A stretch of 64,000 bases of DNA from Pollutimonas bauzanensis (lineage in GTDB: Bacteria > Pseudomonadota > Gammaproteobacteria > Burkholderiales > Burkholderiaceae_B): contig NZ_FQXE01000010.1 in NCBI RefSeq assembly GCF_900129885.1, forward strand, positions 62,001 to 126,000. The letters are read 5' to 3'. The translations under genes and the position numbers were made by a program. The notes below the pieces were generated by a model, which saw only the letters and a list, made by a program, of their open reading frames with translations, was not told where the DNA came from and did no database searches. Positions 1-8,098 of the stretch are shown here, piece by piece. Within the stretch, counting starts at the first letter, position 1, and every line of letters starts with the position of its first letter.

Positions 1-632
1 ACGACGTGGCCGGTATTCAAAAGATAACAACGGCTGGCCATGGCCAGCGCGGCCGCGACGTTCTGCTCGACCACCACTATGGTCCGGCCCTGGCGCGCAA
101 GATCCTGGCATACCTTCATCAAGTCGCGCACGATAAGCGGCGCCAGGCCTTCGAACGGCTCGTCCAGCAATATCAGGCGCGCGTCGCGGATCATGGCGCG
201 GGCAATGGCGACCATCTGCTGCTCGCCCCCGGACAGCTCGCGGCCCTTGTTGTTGCGCCGTTCGTCCAGGCGCGGAAACGTCCGGTAGATCTCGGCGTAG
301 CTCAGCGGCTTCCTGGCGGTCATGGCGGCAAGCTGCAGGTTTTCATGGACCGTAATGCCGCCTATTACGCGCCGCTCCTCCGGCACCAGTTGCAGGCCCA
401 GGCGGGCTATCTGGTGCGCCGGCAAATGCTGCGTCGGCGTCCCGTTGAAAGCTATCGCGCCCGACTTGGGCGACAGCGCGCCGGCTATGGTTTTCAAGAG
501 CGTGGACTTGCCCGCGCCATTGCGGCCCAGCAGCGCCACCACCTCGTTTTCCCGCACATTGAGCGATACATCGAACAAAATGTGCGAATCGCCATAAAAG
601 GTATTGATGCGATCGACCTCGAGCAGACTCAT
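1..632 (-). CDS. livF: LivF-type branched-chain amino acid ABC transporter ATPase (3' end beyond window)
   Basis: This is one of the two cytoplasmic ATPases that power high-affinity uptake of branched-chain amino acids or related substrates. About 210 residues are visible; the C-terminus lies off the left edge. Walker A GRNGAGKST is near residue 37, the ABC signature LSGGEQQMVAIARA follows, and Walker B LILLDEPFEGLAP lies near the visible end. The EGLAP after Walker B is typical of LivF rather than LivG. The ATG at 630-632 overlaps the stop of the preceding livM-livG gene by 4 bp (ATGA), so the two are translationally coupled. It is the last visible gene of the leftward liv operon. Substrate specificity within the hydrophobic amino acid family cannot be read from the ATPase. 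Confidence 0.93.
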   Translation of the reverse strand, partial: MSLLEVDRINTFYGDSHILFDVSLNVRENEVVALLGRNGAGKSTLLKTIAGALSPKSGAIAFNGTPTQHLPAHQIARLGLQLVPEERRVIGGITVHENLQLAAMTARKPLSYAEIYRTFPRLDERRNNKGRELSGGEQQMVAIARAMIRDARLILLDEPFEGLAPLIVRDLMKVCQDLARQGRTIVVVEQNVAAALAMASRCYLLNTGHV

Positions 633-2548
633 GATGCGTCCACGCCTCCCAGATAAGCTTCCTGAACCGCCTTGCTGTTGCGGATTTCCTCTGGCGTGCC
701 TTCCGCCAGGAAATTGCCGTCATACAGGACAGTGATCTTGTCGGCCAGTTCGAACATGGCGTCCATATCGTGCTCGACGATCAGCAGCGTCCGGCCGCGC
801 CGTATGCTCTTGAGCAAGGCGACGGTCTGCACGCGCTCCTCGGGGCTCATGCCCGCCAGGGGTTCGTCCAGCAGAAGCACATTGGCGCCGGTCGCCAGCG
901 CCAGGCCGATCTCGACCCGGCGCTTCTCGCCATAGGACAATTCGTGCACCAGCGTATCGGCTTTGTGGGCGAGTTCGACCAGTTCCAGCGCCGCCTCGAC
1001 CTGCTGGCCGTAGCCGCTGACGCCATTCAGGCTGGCCAGGGCATCGAACCTGAAGGAACCGCGCTGCCGGCCCAGCACCGACATCAGGATGTTCTGGCGC
1101 ACGGTCAGCGCGTCGAACAGTTCATTGACCTGATAGCTTTTGCTCATGCCCAGCTGGCATACCTGGGTCACGCCTATGCCGGTGATATTGCTGCCGCGCA
1201 GGAAGACTTCGCCGGATGTCGGCTCGATTTCGCCCGCCAGCATCTTGAAGAAGGTCGACTTGCCGGCGCCGTTGGGGCCGATGAGGCCGCGCAGCTCGCC
1301 CTCTTCGATGGATATCGACACGCCCTTTACCGCCTTGAGGCCGCCATAATGCTTGGCGATATTATTGGCTTGCAGCACGGGCGCGCCATCCGGCGCGGGC
1401 CTGGCCTGGCGCATCAGCAGTTGCCCGCCATGGCGCTGGCCGGACGCCGGACCGCCATTGCCGGCGCCGATGGCGCGGGTCAGGCGGCGCGTCATGCGCT
1501 TGTCGCGCCAGGCTATGAACTCGCCGCAGATCCCGCGCCGGAACACCGTCACCAGAATCACGAAGATGACCCCGAGTATCAGCCTCCAGTAGGCTCCCAC
1601 GGCATCGACGAACTGCAGCACTTCATACAGGTACAGCCAGATCAAGGCGCCAAGCAAGGGGCCGAACAGCGTGCCGGAGCCGCCCATCACCGTCTGTATG
1701 ACCAGTTCGGCTGAAGTGTGCAGGTTGAACGCGTCCGGCGGCATATAGCCCTGGAACAGGCCCAGCAGGCCGCCGGCGACGCCGCCGTACGCCGCCGCGA
1801 CGACAAACACCGCCAGCTTGTAGCGCTGGATTCTATGGCCCACCGCCATGGCGCGCGTCGGATTGCCGCGTATGGCGGTGAGCACGACGCCGAAAGGCGA
1901 CAGCGCAATGCGCCGCGCAATGATGAAGCCGATGAAGAACATGCCGGCGAGAAAGGTATACATGGGCCAGCCCGGCTGGATCAACACGCTGTAGAAGCCG
2001 AAGTCCAGGACCGGCTCGGGAATGCCGGGTATGCCGTTTTCTCCCCCGGTCCATTCGCGCAAGGGCCCGAACTCGAGGAAGTAGATCATTTCGGCAAATG
2101 CCAAAGTGCTCATGGCGAAGTAGATGCCGCTACGGCGCAAGGTAAGGTAGCCGATCAGCAGCCCCAGCACCGAGGCGACCAGCATGGCGGCCAGCAGCGC
2201 CAGCAGCATATTGGGTATCAGGCCGGTGGTCAGAAGATAGGCCGTGACGAAGCTGCCGGTTCCATAGAACGCCGCCTGCCCGAAGGACAGCAGGCCGGCG
2301 TAGCCGAACAGGAGGTCGAAGCCCAGCCCGAAAAGGCCCCAGATCAGGACCCGCCCCAGCAGGTCCGGCCCGGCGCCGACCAGAGGCGCCAGGAACGGCG
2401 CCACGGCCAGCACCATAGCGGTAAAGAACTCCACGCTGTAGCGGCGCCGCAGGCCGCCTCCAGGGCGGCCGCCCGCCGCATGCCCCGCGGCTTTGGATGC
2501 CTTTGCGCCGGCATCGATGGCCACGGATTGATTTGGCTGATTCATCAT
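629..2548 (-). CDS. LivM-LivG fusion: branched-chain amino acid ABC transporter permease/ATPase in one chain
   Basis: A single uninterrupted frame of 639 residues joins a LivM-type inner-membrane permease (about residues 1-340, with a run of hydrophobic helices) to a LivG-type ATPase (from about residue 390). The linker of about 45 residues is basic and Gly/Ala-rich. The ATPase half has Walker A GLIGPNGAGKSTFF, signature LSYGEKRRVEIG (the usual LivG variant of LSGGQ) and Walker B NVLLLDEPLAGMSPEE. No stop separates the halves; an internal ATG at about the QLLMRQARP position has only a weak ribosome-binding site. The ATG at 2546-2548 overlaps the livH stop (ATGA). The N-terminus carries a polar extension of about 35 residues before the first helix. 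It acts with LivH, LivF and the binding protein as one importer. Similar permease/ATPase fusions are annotated in other Betaproteobacteria. Confidence 0.92.
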   Translation of the reverse strand: MMNQPNQSVAIDAGAKASKAAGHAAGGRPGGGLRRRYSVEFFTAMVLAVAPFLAPLVGAGPDLLGRVLIWGLFGLGFDLLFGYAGLLSFGQAAFYGTGSFVTAYLLTTGLIPNMLLALLAAMLVASVLGLLIGYLTLRRSGIYFAMSTLAFAEMIYFLEFGPLREWTGGENGIPGIPEPVLDFGFYSVLIQPGWPMYTFLAGMFFIGFIIARRIALSPFGVVLTAIRGNPTRAMAVGHRIQRYKLAVFVVAAAYGGVAGGLLGLFQGYMPPDAFNLHTSAELVIQTVMGGSGTLFGPLLGALIWLYLYEVLQFVDAVGAYWRLILGVIFVILVTVFRRGICGEFIAWRDKRMTRRLTRAIGAGNGGPASGQRHGGQLLMRQARPAPDGAPVLQANNIAKHYGGLKAVKGVSISIEEGELRGLIGPNGAGKSTFFKMLAGEIEPTSGEVFLRGSNITGIGVTQVCQLGMSKSYQVNELFDALTVRQNILMSVLGRQRGSFRFDALASLNGVSGYGQQVEAALELVELAHKADTLVHELSYGEKRRVEIGLALATGANVLLLDEPLAGMSPEERVQTVALLKSIRRGRTLLIVEHDMDAMFELADKITVLYDGNFLAEGTPEEIRNSKAVQEAYLGGVDAS

Positions 2549-3420
2549 GCCCTGCCCTCCACACCCAAGAGACCCTGAGGCCGCAAAATAAGAACCAGAG
2601 CCATCGCCGCAAACAGCATGACATCGGAATAGACCGGATTGACGAGCGAAGTCAGGCTCAATATCTGGCCGGCGATAAGCCCGCCAAGGATGGCGCCCGG
2701 GAACGACCCGACACCGCCCAGCACCACCACCACGAAGGACTGGATCAGGATTCTGAAGCCCATGTCCGGCACGATGGATACGATGGGCGCGTAGATCATG
2801 CCGGCGAAGCCGGCCGCCGCGGCGCCCACGCCGAACACCACCAGGAAGGCCCGCTGGATGTTGATGCCCAGCAAGCGGACCATCAGCGCATCCTCGATGC
2901 CGGACCGGATGATCAGGCCCAGGCGCGTGCGGTACAGCACCATCCAGCAAAGGCCCAGCGCCCCGGCGGCAATGGCCAGAATCTGGATGCGGTACAAGGG
3001 GTAGACGACAAAGCCCATGTCGACCACGCCCTCGCCCCACGAGGGAACGGGTACGCGCTGGCCGATCCCGCCGTAGATGGCGCGGATCACTTCGACCAGC
3101 ACAATGCTGATGCCGAAGGTGACCAGTATCTGGTCTTCCACCGGGCGGTGGTAGAAGCGCTTGATCAGGCCCCGCTCCATGACCAGCCCGACCAGCATCG
3201 CGGCCAGGGCGCCGCCGGCGATGCTCAGCACGAAGGAGCCCGTGAAAGTGAATACGGAAAAGCCGGCATAGGCGCCCACCACGAACAGCGCGCCATGCGC
3301 GAAGTTGATGACACCGAGCGTGCCGTAGATAATAGTCAGGCCGGCCGCAATGAGGGAGAGCAGCACCCCCAGCGCGAGGCCATTGAACACTTGTGACATG
3401 AATAGGCCCAGGCTAGGCAT
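2545..3420 (-). CDS. livH: LivH-type branched-chain amino acid ABC transporter permease
   Basis: This inner-membrane permease of 291 residues is almost entirely hydrophobic helices. It opens MPSLGLFMSQVFNGLALG and contains the family stretch TIIYGTLGVINFAHGALF (about residues 32-49). It partners with the LivM half of the downstream fusion to form the transmembrane channel. The start at 3418-3420 is preferred because the frame upstream of it is basic, non-hydrophobic and shadows the binding-protein region; from 3420 the protein begins directly with a membrane segment and has the normal family length. The gene lies 47 bp after the binding-protein gene and overlaps the next gene by 4 bp. Confidence 0.93.
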   Translation of the reverse strand: MPSLGLFMSQVFNGLALGVLLSLIAAGLTIIYGTLGVINFAHGALFVVGAYAGFSVFTFTGSFVLSIAGGALAAMLVGLVMERGLIKRFYHRPVEDQILVTFGISIVLVEVIRAIYGGIGQRVPVPSWGEGVVDMGFVVYPLYRIQILAIAAGALGLCWMVLYRTRLGLIIRSGIEDALMVRLLGINIQRAFLVVFGVGAAAAGFAGMIYAPIVSIVPDMGFRILIQSFVVVVLGGVGSFPGAILGGLIAGQILSLTSLVNPVYSDVMLFAAMALVLILRPQGLLGVEGRA

Positions 3421-3467
3421 ACGAATCCCCCTCTTCTTCTTTAAGGCAAGCGAACCTGGTGTTCCCG

Positions 3468-4850
3468 CTACGCGGCGGGCGCCATCTTGCAGCCGGCGTA
3501 TCCCACGGGCGGCAGCGTCGCCACGCCGTCGGCTACCGCGACCAGGTCCACCAGGTCGTCCTTGTTCTTGATATCGGCGGGCTTCTTGCCGCGCACGACC
3601 GCGAAGTTCGCCGCGCCGTCGTGGTCTTCGGCGCGAAAATAGACGTCCCCGCCCATGGTGTGCGGCCGCTTGTGGTTGACGCTGTCTTCCAGCGCCTTGA
3701 CGACTTCGGCCGGATAGAAAGTGCCCGCGCGTTCGATGGCGTCGGCCCACAGCAGCATGCTCATGTAGGCGTTATGCTCGGGATCGCGCGGCTTGCCGCC
3801 GAACTTGGCCTCGTATGCCTCCACGAAATCCCTGGCGATTTCATTCGTGCCGGCCACCGTCCACCAGAAGTCCATGGTGCCGAACACGCCCTGCATGATC
3901 TCGGGGCCGACTTCTTCCAGCATATAGGCCGGCATATAGGGCACGCACATCTTCATGTTCTTCAGCACGCCGAACTGGTGCGCCTGCTTGGCGGAATTGA
4001 CCGCATCGGCGCCGTAGTCGAGATTGATCAGGATATCGGCGCCGCTGTTGGCGATGTTGAGCAGATAGGCGCTGTAGTCGGTGGCGCCCAGCGGGTGGAT
4101 CTGCGGCGCGTCGATGGTGGTCCAGCCCTGCGCCTGGGTGAATTCGCGCATGTGGTCGTGAATCGAATGGCCGTAGTTGTAGTCGGGCACCAGGTATATG
4201 GCCTTCATCTTCTTGCCGTAGGCCTCGGCCATGGGCGGAGCGATCGCCTTGGCGGCGGTGTAGGCATGGTGGCACAGGCGGAAACCGTAGCGCCGGCAGT
4301 CCTTGCCCGTGGTGTCGCTGGAGCCGCTGATAATGGGGAAGTACAGCGTCTTGGCGCGTTCGCAGGTATTTTGCAGGGCGATGGCGACGGAGCTGCTGAC
4401 GCTGCCGGCTATCATCATGGCCTTGTCCTGGCGAATGAAGCGGGTGGCCGCCTGCACGGCGCTATTGGGCTTGGTTTCGGCATCGCCGACGGCCAGCACC
4501 AGTTTCTTGCCGAGTATGCCTTTTTTTGTCAGAGGCGAAACTTTCCTGATTCTCGCATCGCCATTATTGATGAGTTCCGCGGCCAGCTCGAAGCCGCGGC
4601 GCTGGCCGGCGCCTTCGGCGGAATAAGGCCCGGTCAGGTCCAGAGTGAGCCCCGCGACCACGGTATCGCCGGCGACGCCTTCGGGGTAGTTGCCCAGTTT
4701 TGGATAGTCCTTTTGCTGGGCAAATGCGGCGGAGCTGTACGCGCCCGGCACGAGCAGTCCGCCGGCGGCCGCCGCCCCGGTTTTGAGAAAACCGCGGCGA
4801 TGGGTGGAAGCTGTAGCTGTTTCGGTGCTGTGGCTGTTTGTCTCTTTCAC
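3468..4850 (-). CDS. Periplasmic branched-chain amino acid-type (LivJ/LivK-like) solute-binding protein, Tat signal
   Basis: This is a periplasmic-binding protein of the hydrophobic amino acid uptake family (Peripla_BP_6 type), about 460 residues and so longer than E. coli LivJ (about 367). The N-terminus has a twin-arginine signal (THRRGFLKTGAAAAGGLL) followed by a cleavable AFA-Q site. The mature part shows the family pattern of two Rossmann-like lobes: TVVAGLTLDLTGPYS near its start, then IAGSVSSSVAIALQNTCE and YLVPDYNYGHSIHD. The upstream AAAGGAG sits 7 nt before the GTG at 4850, so this start is preferred over a GTG two codons upstream, which would be only 1 nt from the Shine-Dalgarno. 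It is the first gene of the leftward liv operon. Substrate could be urea, an amide or an amino acid; I cannot tell. Confidence 0.88.
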   Translation of the reverse strand: MKETNSHSTETATASTHRRGFLKTGAAAAGGLLVPGAYSSAAFAQQKDYPKLGNYPEGVAGDTVVAGLTLDLTGPYSAEGAGQRRGFELAAELINNGDARIRKVSPLTKKGILGKKLVLAVGDAETKPNSAVQAATRFIRQDKAMMIAGSVSSSVAIALQNTCERAKTLYFPIISGSSDTTGKDCRRYGFRLCHHAYTAAKAIAPPMAEAYGKKMKAIYLVPDYNYGHSIHDHMREFTQAQGWTTIDAPQIHPLGATDYSAYLLNIANSGADILINLDYGADAVNSAKQAHQFGVLKNMKMCVPYMPAYMLEEVGPEIMQGVFGTMDFWWTVAGTNEIARDFVEAYEAKFGGKPRDPEHNAYMSMLLWADAIERAGTFYPAEVVKALEDSVNHKRPHTMGGDVYFRAEDHDGAANFAVVRGKKPADIKNKDDLVDLVAVADGVATLPPVGYAGCKMAPAA

Positions 4851-5157
4851 TGTCACTCTCCTTTGAGTATTTCTGTGATCCGCGGATCTGTCTGCCGACC
4901 TACACCGGCAGGCTGCGCCCTTCCCCCCGAGGGGGAAAGCAATGCATTTTGATCTCAGGATTCGCCCTGCAGCGACTTGGGCGCGCGCATGGGCGGTGTT
5001 GTCTCACTTCTTTTTTTCAGTCTATCGTCAGCGTTGTTACGAGTTGTTGTGCCGAACGATTGAAGGGAGGTTATCAAAACCGGCCGGTCCCTACTCATCC
5101 GAAATGGACATTAAGTGTCTCGAATCAGACTATGAAATCAAACAAAGGGTAAACGTG
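4851..5157. other. Intergenic region upstream of the liv operon; no gene seen
   Basis: Open frames here are short, lack ribosome-binding sites and resemble no family I know. The region must carry the liv promoter, but I see no convincing -35/-10 pair or named operator. It leads into the repeat array that starts near 5158. Confidence 0.55.
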
Positions 5158-5353
5158 AAGGCGTGCCGGTTCCTGGTGGTTCGTGGTTTCTTTTGACGTG
5201 TGCCGGTTTCTGGTACCTCATGGTTTCTTTTGACGTGTGCCGGTTTCTGGTACCTCATGGTTTCTTTTGACGTGTGCCGGTTTCTGGTACCTCATGGTTT
5301 CTTTTGACGTGTGCCGGTTTCTGGTACCTCATGGTTTCTTTTGACGTGTGCCG
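5158..5353. repeat. 37-bp perfect tandem repeat array (4 full copies plus partial ends)
   Basis: Four identical 37-bp units occupy 5184-5220, 5221-5257, 5258-5294 and 5295-5331. A diverged partial copy precedes them (about 5158-5183) and a fifth partial copy runs into the next element (5332-5353). Each unit contains GACGTGTGCCGG and a GGTACC palindrome. The unit length is not a multiple of three and no spacer separates copies, so it is neither coding nor CRISPR. It behaves like a minisatellite. Confidence 0.95.
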
Positions 5354-5509
5354 GGTCCTGGGGGCCTTGTTCTGCGACGCGTTGCCGGTCCAGCGCCTGC
5401 GCGCTGGACACCGCGCCGCCTTGCTCGTCCGCCCCGTACGGGGCTCCCTTCGCCTACGGCTGGCTCGGCCCCGGACGCCGCGCCACAAGGCCCCCAGGAC
5501 CCGACACAC
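5346..5509. repeat. Inverted-repeat element with 25-bp arms (MITE/REP-like)
   Basis: The left arm at 5346-5370 and right arm at 5485-5509 are reverse complements at 24 of 25 positions. They enclose about 114 bp that contain further hairpins, including a perfect 9-bp stem at 5388-5396/5401-5409. The outer part of the left arm (GTGTGCCGG) is shared with the tandem unit just upstream, so the array and this element appear related. No transposase is present. It could be a non-autonomous mobile element or a structured RNA-forming repeat. Confidence 0.8.
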
Positions 5510-5601
5510 TGCGTATTGTTAATTGTTGCGTCGCTGGGGCGGGCGGGGTGCTTGGCATTCTTTTGTTGTGGCGGCGGCCGGCCGAAGACTTTGCGGGGCC
5601 G

Positions 5602-5636
5602 CCAAAAAGTCGATCCCCGCCGGATCGCCTTTTTGG
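5602..5636. repeat. 15-bp-arm palindrome (stem-loop)
   Basis: Arms at 5602-5616 (CCAAAAAGTCGATCC) and 5622-5636 are reverse complements with one mismatch around a 5-nt loop. It stands alone between the two larger repeat blocks, with no gene ending close enough to make it an obvious terminator. Confidence 0.6.
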
Positions 5637-5766
5637 CATTCGGGTTGATAAGTTGACAGGCTGCTGGTTTTTATACCGACAGTTTCAGCGTGGGCAAAAT
5701 ACACGGGCGTGCCCGTTACATGCGCTGATCCGAGATCGACCGGCGTAGGCTTCTTGGACCCAAACG

Positions 5767-6053
5767 CCCGCCCAATAAAACTCAATTATCCAGGCGCCGT
5801 GGGCGGGTGTGGGTTGGGCGAAATTTTGAGCAAGCCGCGCAGGCGGCCTGTTTCCGGGAGGCAAGCCCGCGCTTGTTTGAGCGGGTCGCTTACAGGCAGC
5901 CGGGGGCTGCCCGTTCCGCGAGTTCGCGGGCGCCCGGAAACAGGTTGACTGCGCGGGCAGTCACGGGCGTAGCCCGGGACCGCAGCGATATTGAGCCCAA
6001 CCCACACCCGCCCGCGGCGACGGGTTAAGAAACCCACAACGCCGGGTTTAGAA
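5767..6053. repeat. Palindromic element, copy 1 (interrupted by a nested insert)
   Basis: This is the longer copy of an element repeated at 6130-6296. Its ends match copy 2 (left CCCGCCCAATAAA, right GCCGGGTTTAGAA). Internal arms CGCGGGCGGGTGTGGGTTGGGC (read across the element) lie near 5799-5819 and 5993-6015. Relative to copy 2 it carries about 115 extra bases near 5842-5959 with their own inverted ends. The element therefore folds into a long stem in either strand. Confidence 0.75.
5847..5944. repeat. Nested palindromic insert inside copy 1
   Basis: The segment is bounded by perfect 12-bp inverted repeats, CCTGTTTCCGGG at 5847-5858 and CCCGGAAACAGG at 5933-5944, and contains smaller GC-rich hairpins. 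It is absent from the otherwise parallel copy 2, which implies that it was gained by copy 1 or lost from copy 2. Confidence 0.65.
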
Positions 6054-6129
6054 TCGGACCTTGCCGTAACACACCGAGAACCTGGCCCATTCTTTGGGCT
6101 GAATCACGACTCACGGAAAAAAATCAGCG

Positions 6130-6296
6130 CCCGTCCAATAAACCCAATGCCCAGGCGCCGTGGGCGGGTGTGGATTGGGCGAAAGTTTGAGCAAGCCGCG
6201 CAGTCGCGGGCGAAGCCCGGGACCGCAGCGATATTGAGCCCAACCCATACCCGCCCACGGTGACGGGTTTAGAAACCCACGGCGCCGGGTTTAGAA
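6130..6296. repeat. Palindromic element, copy 2 (uninterrupted)
   Basis: This compact copy of about 167 bp has inverted arms at about 6159-6180 and 6237-6259 that pair with one or two mismatches, plus a terminal hairpin GGGTTTAGAAACCC at 6265-6278. The outer GGCGCCGTGGG (6154-6164) can alternatively pair with CCCACGGCGCC (6276-6286). No protein is encoded. It ends 26 bp before the stop of the small gene at 6322. Confidence 0.75.
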
Positions 6297-6321
6297 CGCG
6301 GCGAGGGTTTGGGTATTTTCA

Positions 6322-6552
6322 TCATTGAGGTTTCCCCAGGCAGCCCACGTCACGCGACTGCTCGACATGGCGCACGCCCTTGATCCGGCTGAGAACCGGA
6401 ATGCCGGCCCCGTCTATCGTGCCGGAAATAACACCAACCGTTGTCATTTCCCGCTGAACCACCATGCCCGCCGCCTTGCAGCTCGCCACGATTTCGGCAA
6501 AGCGCGGCAGGAAGGTTTCATCGACAAGAATGGACACTAATATCTGGGCCAT
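6322..6552 (-). CDS. Small protein resembling a stand-alone subtilase propeptide/I9-type inhibitor
   Basis: This 76-residue protein has no signal peptide. It opens MAQILVSILVDETFLPRF, and its second half, GVISGTIDGAGIPVLSRI followed by GVRHVEQSRDV, has the look of an I9-type propeptide: a beta-alpha-beta pattern ending in a V.xVE segment that would sit in a protease active site. The gene follows the subtilase gene by 15 bp on the same strand, so the two are very probably co-transcribed. The obvious inference is an intramolecular-chaperone or inhibitor function supplied in trans. Similar small proteins are sometimes annotated as ketohydroxyglutarate aldolase; nothing here supports an aldolase (no Schiff-base lysine context, far too short). 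The fold assignment is by eye only. Confidence 0.6.
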   Translation of the reverse strand: MAQILVSILVDETFLPRFAEIVASCKAAGMVVQREMTTVGVISGTIDGAGIPVLSRIKGVRHVEQSRDVGCLGKPQ

Positions 6553-6567
6553 GGTTCGCCTCTGCGA

Positions 6568-7968
6568 TCAGGGCGCCTGAATCAGCCCGGCTCCCACATC
6601 GCGCGAGGGCAGCGCCAGGCGGCGCGTATTCTGGAGAATCAGATTGAGTAGAACACGCCCGCGCGCAGCCGGATCGGCCTGGGCGTGCAACGCGGCGATG
6701 CCGGATACGAAAGGCGTCGCCATGCTCGTGCCGCTTATCGTGTTGTACATCTGCGGCGCAGGCCAGGACGATGTTACAGCAACCCCCGGGGCCGCCACAT
6801 CCACCTGGCCGCCGTCCTCCACCAGCCCGCCGCTTGAAAAAGGCGCGATCTGCAGATCCTGGTCGACCGCGGCGACCGCCAGGATGGACGGGCAATTGGC
6901 CGGGTGGGAAACCGGAGCGATGAATTCCGGGCGGCGGCTGTCATTGCCCGCCGCGGCGATGATGACAGTGCCCGCCGCCAGCGCGCGCCTGGCGACCTCT
7001 TCAAAAATCCTCGAATAACCTTGCCCGTCCTGCAGGGCGCTGCCCAGCGACATCGACACAATCTGGCACTGGTTTTCGACAGCCCAGTTGATGCCGTCGA
7101 GCACGCCGCCGTCCGCCCCGCCGCCTTCGTCGCCCAGCACCTTGCCTATGTACAGCTCCGCCTCGCCGGCCACGCCGTATCGCGGCGGCCGGCCCGGCGC
7201 CGCGGGGCCGCCGGCAATGCCGGCGCAATGCGTGCCATGCCCATTGCCATCCTGCACCGCCTGGCCTTCCACGAAAGAACGGGATACGATGCCGCGCCCG
7301 GCAAAGTCGGGATGCTCCAGGTCCAGGCCCGTATCCAGCACGGCCAGCCGTATGCCTTTCCCCGTATACGAAGAAACCGCCGAACGGGTGGCCTGTATGC
7401 CCCAGGTCGACGAGGTTTCATCGGTCGCCGCCGCCTGGCCGGCCGCGCCGGCCTTGCCGTCCCGGGCCAGGGCGCGCTCGACAAGGTCGTTCACCGCGTC
7501 GCGGTAGCCGGCCAGGTATGTCGCCAGCGAGGCATCCCCGGGCGCCACGGGAGCCGGAATGCCGACATCGCGCTTCCCGGCAATCGCGTATACCCGCCTT
7601 TCCGGCTCGACGGCCAGAATCGACTCATTGCCGCCCACGGCGGCCATATGCAGCAATTGCTGCTTGTCGCCGCTGCACCGGACGAGGGCCACGCCTATGC
7701 GTTCGAAGACAATGGCGCATTCGGCCGGGAGCTTGCCGCGCAGCGCCGCATCCGCGGAACCCGCCGCCGCGCCGACGATCTCGACGCCGGCCATTTCACT
7801 GAGTGTCTTGACGGCTTCCGCGGCCTTGTCCTGGCATAGCAATACCAGGTAACGACCTGTAGCGCCTTGATCCGGGCCGGCGGGCTCCGGCGGGACAGGG
7901 CCGCCGCTGCCCGCGGCGGAATCGGCGCCGGGGGCGGAAGGCCGGGGCTTTTCATCTGGCTTGGGCAC
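6568..7968 (-). CDS. S8 family (subtilisin-like) serine protease without export signal
   Basis: The protein has 466 residues. The catalytic triad is complete: Asp212 in AVLDTGLD, His244 in NGHGTHCAG, and Ser415 in ISGTSMATP; the oxyanion Asn342 sits in AAAGNDS. The N-terminal 35 residues are Pro/Gly/Asp-rich with no hydrophobic core, so no Sec or Tat signal is visible. Residues about 38-130 look like a propeptide-type domain ending VEPERRVYA. The start is GTG at 7966-7968, with AGGAGA 7 nt upstream. A sigma70-like promoter lies at 8034-8062. The downstream 76-residue protein is probably its partner. It could act inside the cell or leave by another route. It is unrelated to the pst genes that lie upstream on the same strand. 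Confidence 0.9.
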   Translation of the reverse strand: MPKPDEKPRPSAPGADSAAGSGGPVPPEPAGPDQGATGRYLVLLCQDKAAEAVKTLSEMAGVEIVGAAAGSADAALRGKLPAECAIVFERIGVALVRCSGDKQQLLHMAAVGGNESILAVEPERRVYAIAGKRDVGIPAPVAPGDASLATYLAGYRDAVNDLVERALARDGKAGAAGQAAATDETSSTWGIQATRSAVSSYTGKGIRLAVLDTGLDLEHPDFAGRGIVSRSFVEGQAVQDGNGHGTHCAGIAGGPAAPGRPPRYGVAGEAELYIGKVLGDEGGGADGGVLDGINWAVENQCQIVSMSLGSALQDGQGYSRIFEEVARRALAAGTVIIAAAGNDSRRPEFIAPVSHPANCPSILAVAAVDQDLQIAPFSSGGLVEDGGQVDVAAPGVAVTSSWPAPQMYNTISGTSMATPFVSGIAALHAQADPAARGRVLLNLILQNTRRLALPSRDVGAGLIQAP

Positions 7969-8033
7969 GCGCGCTCTCCTGGAAAATGCCGGGGACGGCG
8001 CGCAAGCCGCGGGCCGGGCCGGCCGGAATTCCC

Positions 8034-8062
8034 AGCATGCGAGCGCGGGCGCCGCGCGTCAA
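8034..8062 (-). promoter_or_regulatory. Probable sigma70 promoter for the subtilase operon
   Basis: On the minus strand TTGACG (8062-8057) and CATGCT (8039-8034) are separated by 17 bp, about 65 bp before the GTG start. It sits between the pstB stop and the protease start, so the protease need not depend on pst read-through. Confidence 0.5.
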
Positions 8063-8098
8063 GCCCGAATTACTACATTTGGTGTCCCCGCCCCGGCG

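Noticed and set aside
5184-5353. CRISPR array suggested by regular 37-bp repeats
   Set aside because: Units are directly adjacent with no spacers, and no cas gene is in the window.
5000-6320. Several open frames of 60-145 codons on both strands
   Set aside because: They run through tandem and inverted repeats, lack ribosome-binding sites and resemble no family. The tandem unit is not a multiple of three.
6322-6552. Aldolase annotation for the 76-residue protein
   Set aside because: It is far shorter than any aldolase and lacks the Lys/Glu active-site context.
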